From Drosophila pseudoobscura (lineage: Eukaryota; Arthropoda; Insecta; Diptera; Drosophilidae): 64,000 nt of DNA. Position numbers and translations under genes: made by a program. The notes under the pieces are model-generated. The model was not told the origin of the DNA, ran no database searches, and saw nothing but the letters and a program-made list of their open reading frames with translations. The stretch is from NCBI RefSeq assembly GCF_009870125.1, contig NC_046683.1:58729869-58793868 (forward strand), read 5' to 3'. Of the stretch, positions 1 to 12,849 are shown in pieces; position 1 is the first letter of the stretch; every line of letters begins with the position of its first letter.

Positions 1-2560
1 TATATCTGTGCCCTCTGCTCTGCCGCAGCAGCAGTAGCAGCAGCAGCAGCGGCGGCTATGGTGGCGACGTCTGCTGCCAACGTCTAGCACGATCATCATT
101 ATGATCATCGTCTCATTTCTGGGCATCATCCCAAAAGACATTGTAAACTCTCTGGGCAATCTGTGAATGATTTGCCATTGCTTTTACTTTAGTCTCGGAT
201 ACACATTTGGTAGTTGGATTAGTTTTATTTGCGGTTTTTAACTGGAAGTGCCAGCCAAATCATTTGGCCAAAATTACCTCAATTAATCTTGTTGGCGAGC
301 CTGACCTACGTTTCTATCCCAACCCCCACCTGAGTCCCCACGGACGTGCAACCCATCCCCCCTGCGGATGGACGTGCTACTTGACTTGAGAGTGTTTCTG
401 TTTTACGGTTAGTTGTTGAAACTTTGCTCAACTCAAACATCTTTGTTATACGTAATTACACTGCTCCCTTGGACACGGCAATTTTTCATTGTTCCGAAGA
501 TCGAAGTCAACCTTTTTCTTGTTTTTGAAAGTGATTGCTTGTTGGATTGGTGGATGGTTGGATGGTTGGCTGGTTGGCTGGTTGGCTGCTTGCCTGTTGA
601 GCCTTTTGTTTTTAGGTGCCTTTTTGAAAGCTGCTCTGCTGATTGGGGCGCCCTCAAGTCAAGTCAACACTTTTCTTAAACGCTCGTTTCATATTCGTAT
701 TGATCGTTTCTTTAGTTATTATTGTAAATATTTGTGTAATTTTTGTTTCTCCCTGCTTTTGCACTGCCACTTTGATCTTGAATTGGTCTCAATGGGGCTT
801 TCGGTGTTTTCTTTTCGGGTGTTCAGAAAGGTTTATTGGCAGCGGGGCCTTGAAGGTGCTGTGAAAGTAAATGAGGACTCGGTGAATGTTGCATAGGGTA
901 GGGTTAGGCTAGGAGCCAGGCCTTTCAGATATATCCACTGAATTTAATAAGGAACCGAACCCGGAAACATTCCCACGCTTCTTTTTTGCAATCAATTAGA
1001 TATTCACCTTGCATATGAATTCAATAAAATTTGACAATTCCTATGAGAAGAGCGCGCCCGAGCGTGTCAAAAGTAGACCCATAATAAATGCTTTATGCGA
1101 AAGTTGGAGAAAGTAACCAGCGTGTCGCCGGTGCGATAGGGGTAACCGATAAGAACTGCCACTAGACCAGGGAATAGGCTTGTAATGCCAGGCACAAATA
1201 AGCCTATCAGAAAAGGTGTAATTTCAAATGCCAAAAGATTGCACAATCGCGCGCAGCAAACGGTTTTACATTACAAATTACAAGAAACCGAAATGAAAAC
1301 CACAGCAACAAAAGAAAATCAAAAGTAAACCAACTTCTGCAGTCGTGTAAAAATCAGTCAAAACAGTCAGACCTTGGCTCAATCAAGATGCAACAACATC
1401 ATCATCATCGTCCCATCCATTGAGTAGACCAGACCTAGTGCAGAGCAGAGCAGACCAGGGCATAGATTAATTATTTTAAATCATCGCCAGCCTTGAAAGC
1501 GGCAAACAACTCCAGGCTCCCCCATCTCCATCTCCTTCCCCTTCCCCATCCCTTTCCCCAACGAATAATTTGTCTCGACAAGGCGTTATAGACTCGCCAA
1601 CTATTGTAGTTTTTGGCTGCCACTAATTGGCTCCGAGTCGAGTTTCCTGGAGGGGCTCGCTCTCAACTCTCATCGAACCCATCACAAATGGTCCAATGCG
1701 ATGTCAAGGATGCGGTGGGACCCCTCTCTGGCCGCAGACAGTAACGTACCCCGTATTCCCACGTTGGCATGCCTTTCCATTTTGCATCTTGTCACAAAAG
1801 ATGACAAGCCAATACCACGACAACGACCACGACCACGATCTTTGACAGAGTGCTCTGCCTGTGTCTGTTTCTGTGTCTGTGATGGTCTCTGAAGAGCGGC
1901 CCAATGGCCGAATGGAGCATCGGAGGTTACCTAATTGGCCCAAACGGCCAGACCAGACCAGGCCAGTTCAGTTCAATTGCCTGTAATGCCCGCTCTTTCT
2001 CTTCCTCTGTCTCTGCCTATGCTTGAACCCAGCTTGCCTTCAGACATGGTGTGTGGGATTAGGCATTCGAAGCAACAGCAATAGCAATTCCAATTCCAAT
2101 TCCATTGCAATTCAATTTGTGGGCCAGCAAACACAAATCAAATTCGTTGCGCCCCTCTACGAGTACTGTATTGTATTGTCCACTCAATACCAATTAACAA
2201 ATGACTTTTCAACCATTGGCAATTGAAGTTGATCGAGCATGTTTTTCGGCCATTGTATGAACGGATACTCCAAAGCGATACGCGCAAGAGCCACGCGCTG
2301 AACCCGCAGGGCAGGCTTGCTCTGCGATAAGGACTGGAAAGCTTCAAGGGCGTGCGAATATTGAACGTGGAAGTACAGTAAAAGCCGAGGTGTTCTTTTA
2401 ATTTACATTCTCATATTGTAATTTATGGGTAGGTATATATTTACGTTGTATATTCAATTTTTTTTATCATTGTAACACTTTTCAAAAAGTAAAAATTCAT
2501 ATCAATTTGTTTGTTGTTCCGAATTTTGTAATATGGACAAGTCTCAATTCTAAATACTTT
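1..2560. other. Noncoding stretch, no gene seen
   Basis: I see no convincing exon on either strand. Short open frames here lack family resemblance and splice context. The stretch holds a CAG-type triplet run at about 24-55, a TGGTTGGC-type tandem run at 545-595, C-rich and CT-rich tracts near 1510-1560 and 1990-2020, and a short AATTCC run near 2085-2105. It may be an intron or the flank of a gene outside the window, which cannot be decided from sequence alone. Confidence 0.5.
545..595. repeat. Short tandem repeat (TGGTTGGC/TGGATGGT)
   Basis: Imperfect 8-bp units (ggttggat, ggttggct) repeat about six times. This gives spurious Trp/Leu/Gly-rich open frames on the plus strand. Confidence 0.8.
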
Positions 2561-3950
2561 TTATTTTATAGGCAGATATATAATTAGAACTCCTCGTACA
2601 TATGGTACATATCGTACATAGTATGTATAAACAATTGACAGAAGCCTACGTTTAACAAATAAATTGGATCGGATCGGATCTGATCTGATCTGCTTCGTTG
2701 CCTTCAAAGGAATTTAAATGCGACATAATCCGACTTTTATAAAAAAATGGTTCAACTTTTATTTTTACTCAATAGGTTTCGATAGGTTTCGTTTCTCGCT
2801 ATCATAATTGGTTTTTAAAGCTACAATTAAAATACGAAGAAAAATAACTGTATGCAACAACAACAATAAAATATTGTTTGTTTATACATGGTACAGTGAA
2901 TATCGGGGCAATTGAATATTATTTATGTATTATGTATGCATGTACTCTGTTATGCGCCCGGCTGTAGGCTTCAGGCTTTAGGCTTTAGGCTTTCCTTTTT
3001 ATCAAAATAGGTATTCTCTGAGTAATGTAGCAGCCGATCCGCCATACAATATTACTAGCCGATTTGCAAAAGCATCTTTACACTAACTAACGTATTTTCT
3101 TACGCTTCTTACGAGCTAAAACATGCTAAAAATTCATGTAGGCAACACATTTTTTTTTTGCTACAACAAAATACAAAAAAAGCAGAGTGAAAAAAGGAAA
3201 AAAAAAAATTGGTGGCATGAAAGATGAATTCAAATTTTGGTTTCTTGCTTTCGTAATACTCTTTTTTTAGAACAGAGAGAGAGAGAGGGAGAGGAAGAGG
3301 GAGTGAGGCGTTGGCAAGGAGGTACGGAAGTAATTGAAGAGATTGCAAGTAAGTCTTTTTTGGTTTGTCTTCGTTTTTTAGCTCTGTACTAAACTGTACG
3401 TAAAACAATTCGAAAATGTTTGCCTGCGCATCAAGTGCATTTAGTACATTTGCAGTTTCTCAGTTGTTTCCGAAGCGTTTGGAACACTAAGAGATCACTT
3501 GAAATCATTTCAACCTGCTCTCCGGTCTGCTCTGATCTGTACTAAATGCATGCTAAATGGCATTTCCTTGCCTTCAGACCTATCAACTACCTTACATTAC
3601 GTGTGGGTGCATGGGTGCAAGCGTTCTAAACGTGCTAAAACGGCATAGTTGGTGCTGTGTGTGTTTGTAGTAGTTAGGCACTTATTTAGTGTATTGTAGA
3701 TACGCTTCCACGGGTCCCAAAATAATCAACAGACAGACACAAACAGCAACAGACGAAAAATGTACAAAACGTGGGCGCAGGTTTCTTTTACATCTAACAA
3801 TAGTTAGATGATTTCTAGGAATCGGAGTCACTCCCGCTGCTTCGGCTCTCCCTAAGTATTCCTATACCCTATTGGTATTATAGCACGGGGCATCCTAGTC
3901 CTCCTCAAATCCTCTACCTCCTTTGGCCGGGGGGGAAAGGGTGGAGCGAC
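2561..3950 (-). other. Probable 3' UTR and 3' flank of path
   Basis: This lies directly downstream of the path stop codon on the minus strand. It is AT-rich with several minus-strand AATAAA-like signals and no coding-looking frame. It includes a GGATC/TGATC simple repeat at about 2667-2695 and a TTTAGGC-type run near 2965-2995. The extent of the UTR is inferred; the poly(A) site was not located. Confidence 0.4.
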
Positions 3951-6900
3951 TTATTGAGGTGCCACTGCGGTGTAGACTTCAACAATATCTCGGATAGCGG
4001 CAAGGGAGCCAAAGACAAGTGCGCCAATGCCGCAGATGCAGATGACAATGTTCTTCCACAGAATCCAGTTGTATTTACCGAATCCAGTGTCCCAATGGAG
4101 GACCAGCTCAATGAGCACCTTAAAAGGACGAATTAACAGAGTTTGATTAAGTGATCTTTCAAATAATTTCAGTGTGTAAACTTACGGGGAATATCAGACC
4201 CAGAATGGAGAAGCAGAAGGCTCCGATAAGACCCATGAAGGGTGCGATTGTGGGCACAGAAATGGCCAGGACAACGGCAGCCGTCACCAGGACAGTGCGC
4301 AGCACATAGTTGACCAGCATGGGACGCTTGGTGCACTTCTCCTTGATGCCATCCCAGACGATCTCTAGGCACACATAGAACTGCAGTCCGAATGTGCAGT
4401 AAACGGCCAAGGCAATCAGGACCTTCACCGCCTGGGCGGGCCACTCGTGGACGGGCAGATTCAAGGTGATGCTCTGCTGCGTGTCCTCGCCGTACCGCAG
4501 ATAGCCAAGGAAACCCAAAAGCATGTAGATGAGTGTCACGCCGGACATGCCCTGGCTGAGCACTCCGCAGAGGCCGAGGAAGTTCTGTGGCGTCTTCATG
4601 TTGTTTTCCAGCGGCATCACCACTCCGATGGCCTCCATCGCAAAGATGGTGATGGAGAAGAAGGACGGCAAGGTGCCCAGCACCAAATAATTACGCGACT
4701 CCAACGGGGGCAGATCCTGCGTCAGATAGTAGAAGGTAATGCCCAGTCCCAGGCCCATGAACACATTGGCCACCATCGAGACGGGGGCCAGGTACTTGAG
4801 ATTCGGCACCCAGGCAATCAGGATCAGTGGCACCAACAGGGAGCAGATGAGCAGACGCGAAGACACTTCCGTTCCCGTCCAGTGCTCGATCAACTGTTCG
4901 AAATTCTTAGCCACAATCACGGTGTACACCGAACAGGTGCCGAAGTACGTGAGGAACAGGCCAAACAATATCGAGAACTTGGCCACGGGGGCAAAGCCCC
5001 GGCTCCACTTGGGGCCCTTCTGGAATGCAGACTCGGCAATTTCGGCAAATGTCATCTTGGTGCGACGTGTCTTGTAGTACAGTTTGTGGCCGCATTTCAC
5101 CTAAAAGATTGCCCATTAATTAGATCTATGTTTCGCTAAATTAATGAGTAAATTAATGGCCAATCGGTGGCATCCACTTACCAGCACATAACTGCAGTGC
5201 GTGCACACAAAGGCGGTGAAGATGGTGGCAAAGATGCCCATGATAATGCCAGAGTACATGAAGGCTATGGGCATGCCCAGGATGCCAGTGCCCAGGGAGG
5301 CCTTAAGCAAATGCGTGAGCGTTTCATTATCGCTCGTGGGATGCTCATTGTCGCGGTGTGCAAACGGATCGAACTCATTGTTGCCCAGGGCCTGCTCGTT
5401 GTCCGCCTTGCGTGGTTGTATATGGTATCTGTAATTAAAAGAGAACAACAGGGTTTATCTTTTTGCACTTTTAACATTAACTCAAGGGGAACCTCAGCTC
5501 CACACTCGTGGGTTCTTGATCGCCCATTCTCATGCTCCTGCTGCTGATGCTTGTTTCTGATACTCGTGGCTCGCTTGGCTATTGTCATTCGCAACTGAAG
5601 CTCGCCTCGAAAGTGTCGCGTTTTCTTATATGTATGCTGACAGTGAAATTCTCTTGTAATGGAATTGCTGCATCTGCAATTGCAACGGCTCATAATACTA
5701 CTCTTGTAACTTAATGTCGGGGGCCAAAGAAGGGGTACAACAACTGCTAGTGTTGTTGTCGGGCCGAATTTGGGCAGGCCACTTCTGATTGGCCTGTTCG
5801 AGCCAATTGATCACATGAATCTATGGATCTCATTCCATTCCATTCCTATGCCTGACTCGCTTTGCCGTTTCGGTTGCATCAGCCATAAAGAAAACTGCCA
5901 ACGAAAGCGTGATGCAGCAAACGCGAACATCGACGTATTCGTTAGCTGCTATACTCCTCTTAGTGTTTCATAAGAAATTAGGTGTTTCTTCTACACAGAA
6001 TGAGTAGGAGATCATCACTTGTGGATGGGACTCCCACTAGGACCCACAACATAACCCATCCCTCCCAATCGCTTCCTAACGTTCTTAATGATTTGCTTAC
6101 CGCTAGGTGTCGCAAGTAACTGTTAAATACATGTCATGTATTTTGGGTGTAGAATTGGAATGCAAGTGCCGTCAGATGTCGCCACCGCAGTACACCAAAT
6201 ATTTGAATGTTCTTTTTGGCCAAATTCTGCCTTTTTACTGATCTTAAAGAATCTCCTTGATTAATTTAACCAAATATCATAATAAAATAGCCAGAAATGG
6301 ACGCGTAAATGAGGACGCTACCTACTAGGACGCTAGTTTTCATTCCATTCTTTTGTATGCTTAATTTGTATCACTCATTGTCTAGCAAGTTACACATTCC
6401 TTAGCCCAAGAACGCATGAATAGACTTTAGTATGTGTATGATCATAGAAAAAATTCAAGTTCATGGCCCTATGAACAGACAGACTCGGGAATGGAATGGT
6501 CAGCGTGATTTAATAGTTAAAGATAGTATTACATTTATAAACAATTTCCATGACAGCTTGCCTTTATGTGTTTATGTATGTATATATTTCTATAGTAATC
6601 GTAATCATATATTTAAGTGCCGGATGTCAGTAATTTGAATGACGGCACAATTTTTTCCATTCTATTTTTTTTTGTATATTCTAAATATATTTATTATTGA
6701 AAAAAAATTCCAATCAGTTCAAGAGCTAAAGTCAGGCGTTATCAAACATACGAAATTATATATTCCACAGCGTCATCCAAGATCAAAGATCATCCTGAAG
6801 GGCATCTTTCTGGACTTGTGAAGGGTATCTAAACGATCAAAACGAGCCAAATAAAAGTAGATCTCCCTCTTTGTTTACTTTCGTGTAATTATCATTTGGA

Positions 6901-7703
6901 TCTGGTAGCCAGATTACAAACAATTAGCATACATATATTCCCAAGGAGAATAAACATCTACCAGCTACAGATAATACATGCGATAAATGTATATGTATGG
7001 TATAACTATATTTTTAGAGCCCCTTTGAACTTTCGTATTGATAGAGGAGGAATCACTCATATGCATTGATGTAAGGTGATTTATTTCTCTATTTGCGTAC
7101 TAACGTTGGAATTTCCATTAGATTGACTTTAGTACTCGTTAGGGCTACGGTCGAGGCTCTTACGTGAGTTGTTGCCTATTAAAAAAGCAACAGACTGTTT
7201 GATTATACAGTTAGTTATGGTCTAAGCTCGTTATCAAATGTGTAACACCAACGTTAATACTATGTCCATGATCTAAGGCCCCACTTTAGGCGTTTACTTC
7301 CCAGTCTGCCAGATAGTACTAATTGTAATCAATCTGGCGTCTGAAGTGCCACAGTAGCTTCAAAAACCGGGGGCTCCACCAAAGTCGGAGCACGCCAGCC
7401 GTTTTCAGTGAATTGCCTTTGGCGGCATTATGAACCAATTAGCACGAATTTTATTTAATTGGCAAACACATGAAATGAACCACATGAGCCATGCCATCCA
7501 TCGCTTAATACATTGCTTATTTTTAGCAAACGAAATACTCACGTTTTTCCTCCTTCGCCCGGCAGGAACTGCTCCATTTCCTGGGGCGCATGCTTGGCGC
7601 CGCCATCCTGAGGAAGCACAAAGAAACAATTCAAACGAATGAATGAATAAAGGCCATTAATGAATGGAAAAAGACAGAAACTACTTACCACAATGTTCAC
7701 CAT
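3951..7703 (-). CDS. path: Proton-assisted amino-acid transporter (pathetic, SLC36/AAAP family)
   Basis: The gene has five coding exons on the minus strand: 7689-7703, 7543-7607, 5182-5428, 4186-5100 and 3951-4118. All have GT/AG borders and the phases close to 469 residues. The protein starts MVNIVDGGAKHAPQ, has a short hydrophilic N-terminus, then about 11 hydrophobic segments. The first segment begins after TLTHLLKASLGTGILGMP, the characteristic start of the AAAP/SLC36 core. It should move small neutral amino acids with protons across the plasma or lysosomal membrane; in Drosophila path is linked to growth and TOR signalling. The start is chosen because this ATG follows a spliced 5' UTR exon (acceptor at 7760) and is followed by a 5-codon exon joined in frame. 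The symbol rests on overall resemblance to Drosophila path; another SLC36 paralogue is possible. RpS9 nearby agrees with the path neighbourhood as I recall it. Confidence 0.85.
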
Positions 7704-7759
7704 TTTGTGTATATTTTGTCTGCTTTTCAAGTGACGTTTTCCTCAGTGTACAACAGAGA
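7704..7759 (-). other. 5' UTR part of path exon with start codon
   Basis: On the minus strand a pyrimidine-rich tract ending in ttgcag precedes this segment. The acceptor AG is at 7760-7761 and the segment leads without interruption to the path ATG at 7703. At least one more upstream noncoding exon is therefore expected. Confidence 0.65.
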
Positions 7760-10700
7760 CTGCAATCAAAAGGGAGAACAGAACGGAATTTGTTGATTGA
7801 TTTAATAATGAATTTTAATTGAGGCAAGATGTTGCCGCCGAGCCTTAAACTAATAGAATTCCGAGCCAGACATTGTCACTTTATTCGATTTGATTGACTG
7901 CGATTCGTGTCGTTAAATTACTTACAATTCCATTCCCCAATCTCGATTCCCGATCCCGCCCCCCGTTTAATTGTTTTGTGCCGCTCAATTTCAATTTGCA
8001 GCAGTTTGAATCAATTTATGCAAATAAAATTGTATAAAAATGGAAAGGCCATTCTTTTCTCGTTTCTTCTGTGTCAATCTGCTGCTCTAATGATTCTTTA
8101 TTTATAGACCAAGCAATATGGGTTCTTTCGTCAACGACACATTTCCGTTAATTGTTTCAGGTTTTTGTCGTGGGCCCCCGAGTATAGAATAGATCTATTA
8201 TTAATCCGTCAAATCCCGGTCACATGTGCAAGATTTCGCACACAAACAGTCCATCGATTTTTGTGAGTAGGAGTGTCGTCTGTACTTTGCCCTGGCCCCA
8301 AAATCGACTTCTCTTCGAAGTGGTCTGGCCTTGTCATCAAATTGCTGTCAAGAATTCCAGTATAGAACAGAATAAAACAGAACCGAACCGAAGAAGAACC
8401 AGCGGCTCAGGGGTTTAATTACGACGCTGAAGTCGGTGTCGGTGTCTAGTCGGGTCTGATAAATGATATATGTTACATATGTATTTATGTGCATATATTT
8501 GTGGCTTGCTCTTGTGTGTGTTGCCATATTTCGTTTCCCCTTTCTACAGACGCTTCGTATACAGTTTTTAGCCAGTTGTTTTGGTCATGTTACGTTCCAT
8601 TCTCGCATACTTCGCCACACTTCAGCATATTTCGCCACAAGGTTGAATGAACTGCCCTGACCTCTCTCTCTCTCTCTTCCAGGGGTCGCCTGCACTCAGA
8701 TATGTAAGTCTGTCTGGGAAGCTGCATTCCCTGAAACATCAATTTACATTGACTTGCAATAAAATGTGACATTGAAGACGATTCACATTTTATATTACTG
8801 ACTCATAAATATTATTTATTATCTAACATCGTTATCAAATAACGCGCACGAAAATTGCCAAAAAATACCGATTGCATCACTTCGCTACGGTGCGTGTCTA
8901 CTTTTACTATTCGTATTCATTGTAAATAAAAATCAAGAAATGAAAGCTAGAATGATTTCCTTTTCGATCTTTCTTTGGTTGTTATTGTCTCTACTTAGTT
9001 TTCCCCTGATAAACTAAATACAATGTATTGTTTCTCGTTTAAATAAAGCTCTCATTAACATCATTAAGATATCTACGTTTCTTCTCACTATTTGTCTCTC
9101 TCTCTCTCTCTTTCTCTCTTTGTGGATCTATTCTAGAACTGTACTGCCGGAGATCACTCAAAAAATTAACACCTATCTCGTTGAGACGTGACAGATCACT
9201 AGAATTCGGTTTAAAACCTTGAAATCGACATTTTAGCAATGTGAAATATGTATGTACATATGTCGAAAAACAAAGGTAATATTATTAGGGATTAAGATTT
9301 CGTCCGAATGAGAGAAGAATTGTGCAAGAACGAAGGCAATGTATTTTTGTAGCGTGAGAATGTTTGAGAAAATGCCGACAGGCATAAAAAAAAATCGCAG
9401 ATGCATGCCAGAAACATGTAGCATAAATAGAAGGCATAAATAGTCTGCTCTCTCTCGCTGTGGTAATAGTCCTCTCTGGGAAAACCACCCGGTCGAGCCC
9501 CTCGCAGACGGTAAACGAACCACGTGTTTCGGTTTTATTTCTATCTGAAATTACCGCAAAGTGTTTTTGGCTCTTAGATACAGATACCGTTACTGGGAAA
9601 TCGGCTGGAATCAACAGAGAACAGTCGGCGGCATAGTGCAAAGCATATCCAATATTTCATCAGCAAAAATGTGATCCCCCTCTTTTCTACGATTATATTC
9701 GGAATGCATTAGGCAATCATAAGGTATGGTATTGGAGCTTCTTCGCTTATCGGCTGACCAACAAACAAAAGTATTGTATTTCCCGTCGTTCAGTTCTTGT
9801 TTATTTCGCTATACCGTTTCAGCCCTTCGATATTTACTTGAAGTTCAGTTTGTGGTTTTTGCTAGAGTAATTTTCCCAGGTAGTGATACTTGTAGTTGGT
9901 TCTTGGAAGTTGATAAGGCACATGTTTCTTTAAAAGCAATTTCTCTTATCAAAAGACGATACTTTTTTTATAGTTTATCTATGGATGACTGAAAGTTGTC
10001 AGCCAGTCTTTCATGATGCCTTTGGGAAGCTCTAAAAAATATTTAAGCAGCTGCTTTCTACTGTATGGCAGCTCAAAGATCAAAGATCACCCAAACTTTG
10101 TCAACTTTGACGTCATTAGAGAAAATGTTTCAAACAAAAACTGCTGTCCAAATAGTGTACTACTTGAAACACAAACTATCATTATTACGAGTCTAAGATA
10201 GGGAGACAATTCACGGGGCCTCTAGGAAGACCCTGTAAATAAAAGCCCCGTAGTTATCTGAAAAGGTAGCGAACGAGTTGCAGCTATTTCGAGTGTTGGC
10301 GTGTGGTCCTTGCATAACTTCTAGTTCTGATAACAGTCTGTAAATACACGTATGTACATGTATTTACATGCATACATACAAATGTCTGTATGTACATACA
10401 TATATGCAAAGTTGAGTTTATCGTTTTAGATAATGCTCATTAACATATAGTATTGATTTCGCATATTATTGGGCAGTATTATTACGGTGCAGGAGAAAGA
10501 ACTTTATCAACTGTACTTTTTGAACCGTATGTTGAATGGGTTCGATCGATTTCCGGTTATTTTTCAACCTTCTTTAAGGTGTGTGTTACGACCCACGATA
10601 TTTACCGTTGAGAAGGCGGTCAAGTGTAGTTTTTGTATGTGGGTGTATGGAACAAATTGCGCAAATTGCAGACACGAGCGAAAGGAAGACACAGACCGAC

Positions 10701-11155
10701 AGACAGACATACAAGAATAGCGGTAAACAACGAATGGTGTTGTCAAACTGTATGATAGACGTGCACCGATGGATAAATGCCCTTACATCATTCTTTGCTA
10801 TGCTTGGAAGGCTAGTTCTTTCAACCAAATGGCATAGTGAGGGAAGAAGTGTTCCTAGAAAGGCAATTCATATCTCCGTCTCGCTTCTGCCTGCATTAAT
10901 GCGTCAAACTGTCAAGACGTTGCTCCCACGCAAGCAACAGTTGCAGTCTTGCCATTCATTCTGCCTACGCACTCTCTTCTCTCTCTCTCTTTTGGTTGGA
11001 CTCCAGTCTGACGTCACAGTTTTACTGCGTCTTTTGCTTTGAAGCTTGTAAATTTCTGTTTTGTTAATTACCCGCAACAACAACAGCAATACTAAAATCA
11101 ATAATAGACTAAAACGAGAGGGAACGTTGTGGGTTGCTGAGGAGACCGCAACTCG
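7760..11155. other. Noncoding: path 5' intron or upstream region
   Basis: I see no supported coding exon. The content is AT-rich with a CT dinucleotide tract at about 9096-9120 and a cluster of ATGTACAT/TACATA palindromes at about 10340-10410. If the candidate promoter near 12.84 kb serves path, this whole stretch is a first intron. Confidence 0.45.
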
Positions 11156-11158
11156 ACA

Positions 11159-11620
11159 TTTATACCCGATACTTAGTCAGTATGGCTCTCCTCCGGCAGA
11201 CGCCGGAGACACAGAGAGACAGGGCGAGAAAAAATGAAATTGTTTTCTTGATGCTGGCTAATAATGATACGATCCAACTCAGATTTTGCAGTCTAAAAGA
11301 TATGGTCATTCTCTACGATTCTGCGTTTTTGGTTTTCTCGTATCTTATAAATTAAAGTTTTGAAATATTCTTGTAGCAGTGACATATCACAGAAGTCTGG
11401 ATCCAAAACATCGTTGCTCTACCTCGTATAGTCTTTGAGCACTAGGCGCTAATAGGGACAGACAGACAGGCCTCAATCGACTCGGCTATTGATGCTGATC
11501 AAGAATATATGTATGTATATACTTTATGGGGTCGGAAACGATTCCTTCTGGACGTTACACACATCCATTTTCACCCCAAATCTAATATACCCCAATACTC
11601 ATTTTGAGTATCGGGTATAC
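11159..11620. mobile_element. DINE-1/INE-1-like Helitron copy
   Basis: The element begins tatacccgatac (11161-11172) and ends with its exact reverse complement gtatcgggtata (11608-11619). Between them lie phrases common to Drosophila DINE-1-type nonautonomous Helitrons: a GACAGACAGACAGG run, a 'gctgatcaagaatat' segment and 'agcactaggcgctaatag'. It has no coding capacity. The family call is from recalled sequence resemblance; the internal segments read in the minus-strand orientation. Confidence 0.7.
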
Positions 11621-11624
11621 AAAT

Positions 11625-12700
11625 TCGCGCATTACAAGCGAGATAAGGACCACACGCACACGCACACACAGACACAGTCAGAGACACACCTCTACTCTGT
11701 TTGAGGAGGTTTCGCACTCTAACCTTTTTTGTTTTTGTTTTACAGCTATTTTCGAGGTTGATTATGCATTTCGTTTTGTCCTTGGATGAGTCAGCAGCTC
11801 TAACGGCAGGGAGTGTGGGTGGACGTGGGTGTGCACTGACGCATTTAGATAGATCTGGCCCTGCTTTTTACCATCATAGTCAGTAGTCAGCCTGCTTGCC
11901 TATCCATTCCACACACATCGCGTGAACTTTCCCTTGGATTAAATGCTCAATTACTATTAAATTACGTATTGCTATGTAGAAGAAACGTGGAACATCAGCA
12001 AGTCAAATGGGGAAAACCTATTCCCAGCCATTGAACTATCGTACACTACAACAGCAACAGCAACGACAGCAACAACAGCAAAAGCACACACAACTTTAAG
12101 TAAAGTAGAAAGCGCGCGCAATTACGATAATGATTATACATATTCCATTCATGATTTCTAAGGAAAAGGTTTTTTAAGTCCCAAAAGTGAAGGAGGAGTG
12201 ACAGGGGCAGACAAACGAAAATTTCAAAAAAAAACGTAAAGCAAATAACGGAACAGGTGCAACGTTGGCAAATTGACGTCGACGCTAAGACTGCACGCGT
12301 GTCCCATTAAAACGATTCTTTCAGTTTTCTGGTCTCCTTTTTGGTTCTGTCCGTGGGTTTGTAATTATAATTGACATTGGGCCACTGCTGAAGCCCTTAC
12401 CTATAATTATGCTTTGTTTGTTTTACACCATTTTTTTCCTATTTTTTTAAATTTTTAATGGATTGCAGCGGTTTTTCGTTTCTAAATTCTTTTGAATACG
12501 AATACATAACATGTGTGTGACTTTTCTATTGCCATTGCACTCTGCCGCTGCTATTTTGAGACAAACCCCATTTTCTGCCATGTGCTTCGATTCGTTCTGT
12601 TTTTTTTTTCTTATTTACTTATGTATAGAATACACATGCTGCCTTCATTTTTGCTTACTTTGGGTTTTCTTTTTCTCCGTGTGTACTGTACTAAGATGAA
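11625..12700. other. Noncoding intergenic or intronic stretch
   Basis: It contains a CA-rich run near 11650-11690 and a CAACAG-rich run near 12046-12085, and no exon I can support. Confidence 0.45.
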
Positions 12701-12837
12701 GGCGAGAGGTTAACACTTTTATAGGGTCTACCGGCTCGCACGAAAATGGGTTTTTTTTAATAAATATACATATTTAAAAATTCGCCACTCAAATAAAATA
12801 ATGCCAAACGGGACAAAACGCGCGAACGACCGAAGAG

Positions 12838-12844
12838 CAACTGA
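12838..12844 (-). promoter_or_regulatory. Candidate Inr/DPE core promoter, possibly path
   Basis: On the minus strand the sequence reads TCAGTTG, a match to the arthropod initiator. Counting A of TCAGT as +1, positions +28 to +32 read TGTCC, which fits the DPE pattern. The following leader is rich in CGTTCGCGCG, typical of fly 5' UTRs. No other minus-strand gene start lies between here and path at 7703, so path is the natural target. A separate TATAAAAG on the minus strand at about 12715-12725 could serve an alternative start. Confidence 0.4.
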
Positions 12845-12849
12845 GCCTC

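Noticed and set aside
489-896. 135-codon plus-strand ORF near the left edge
   Set aside because: It is opened by a TGGTTGGC tandem repeat and has low-complexity hydrophobic content without coding signals.
10520-10560. ggttcgatcga as a tRNA B box
   Set aside because: No matching A box or cloverleaf could be placed around it.
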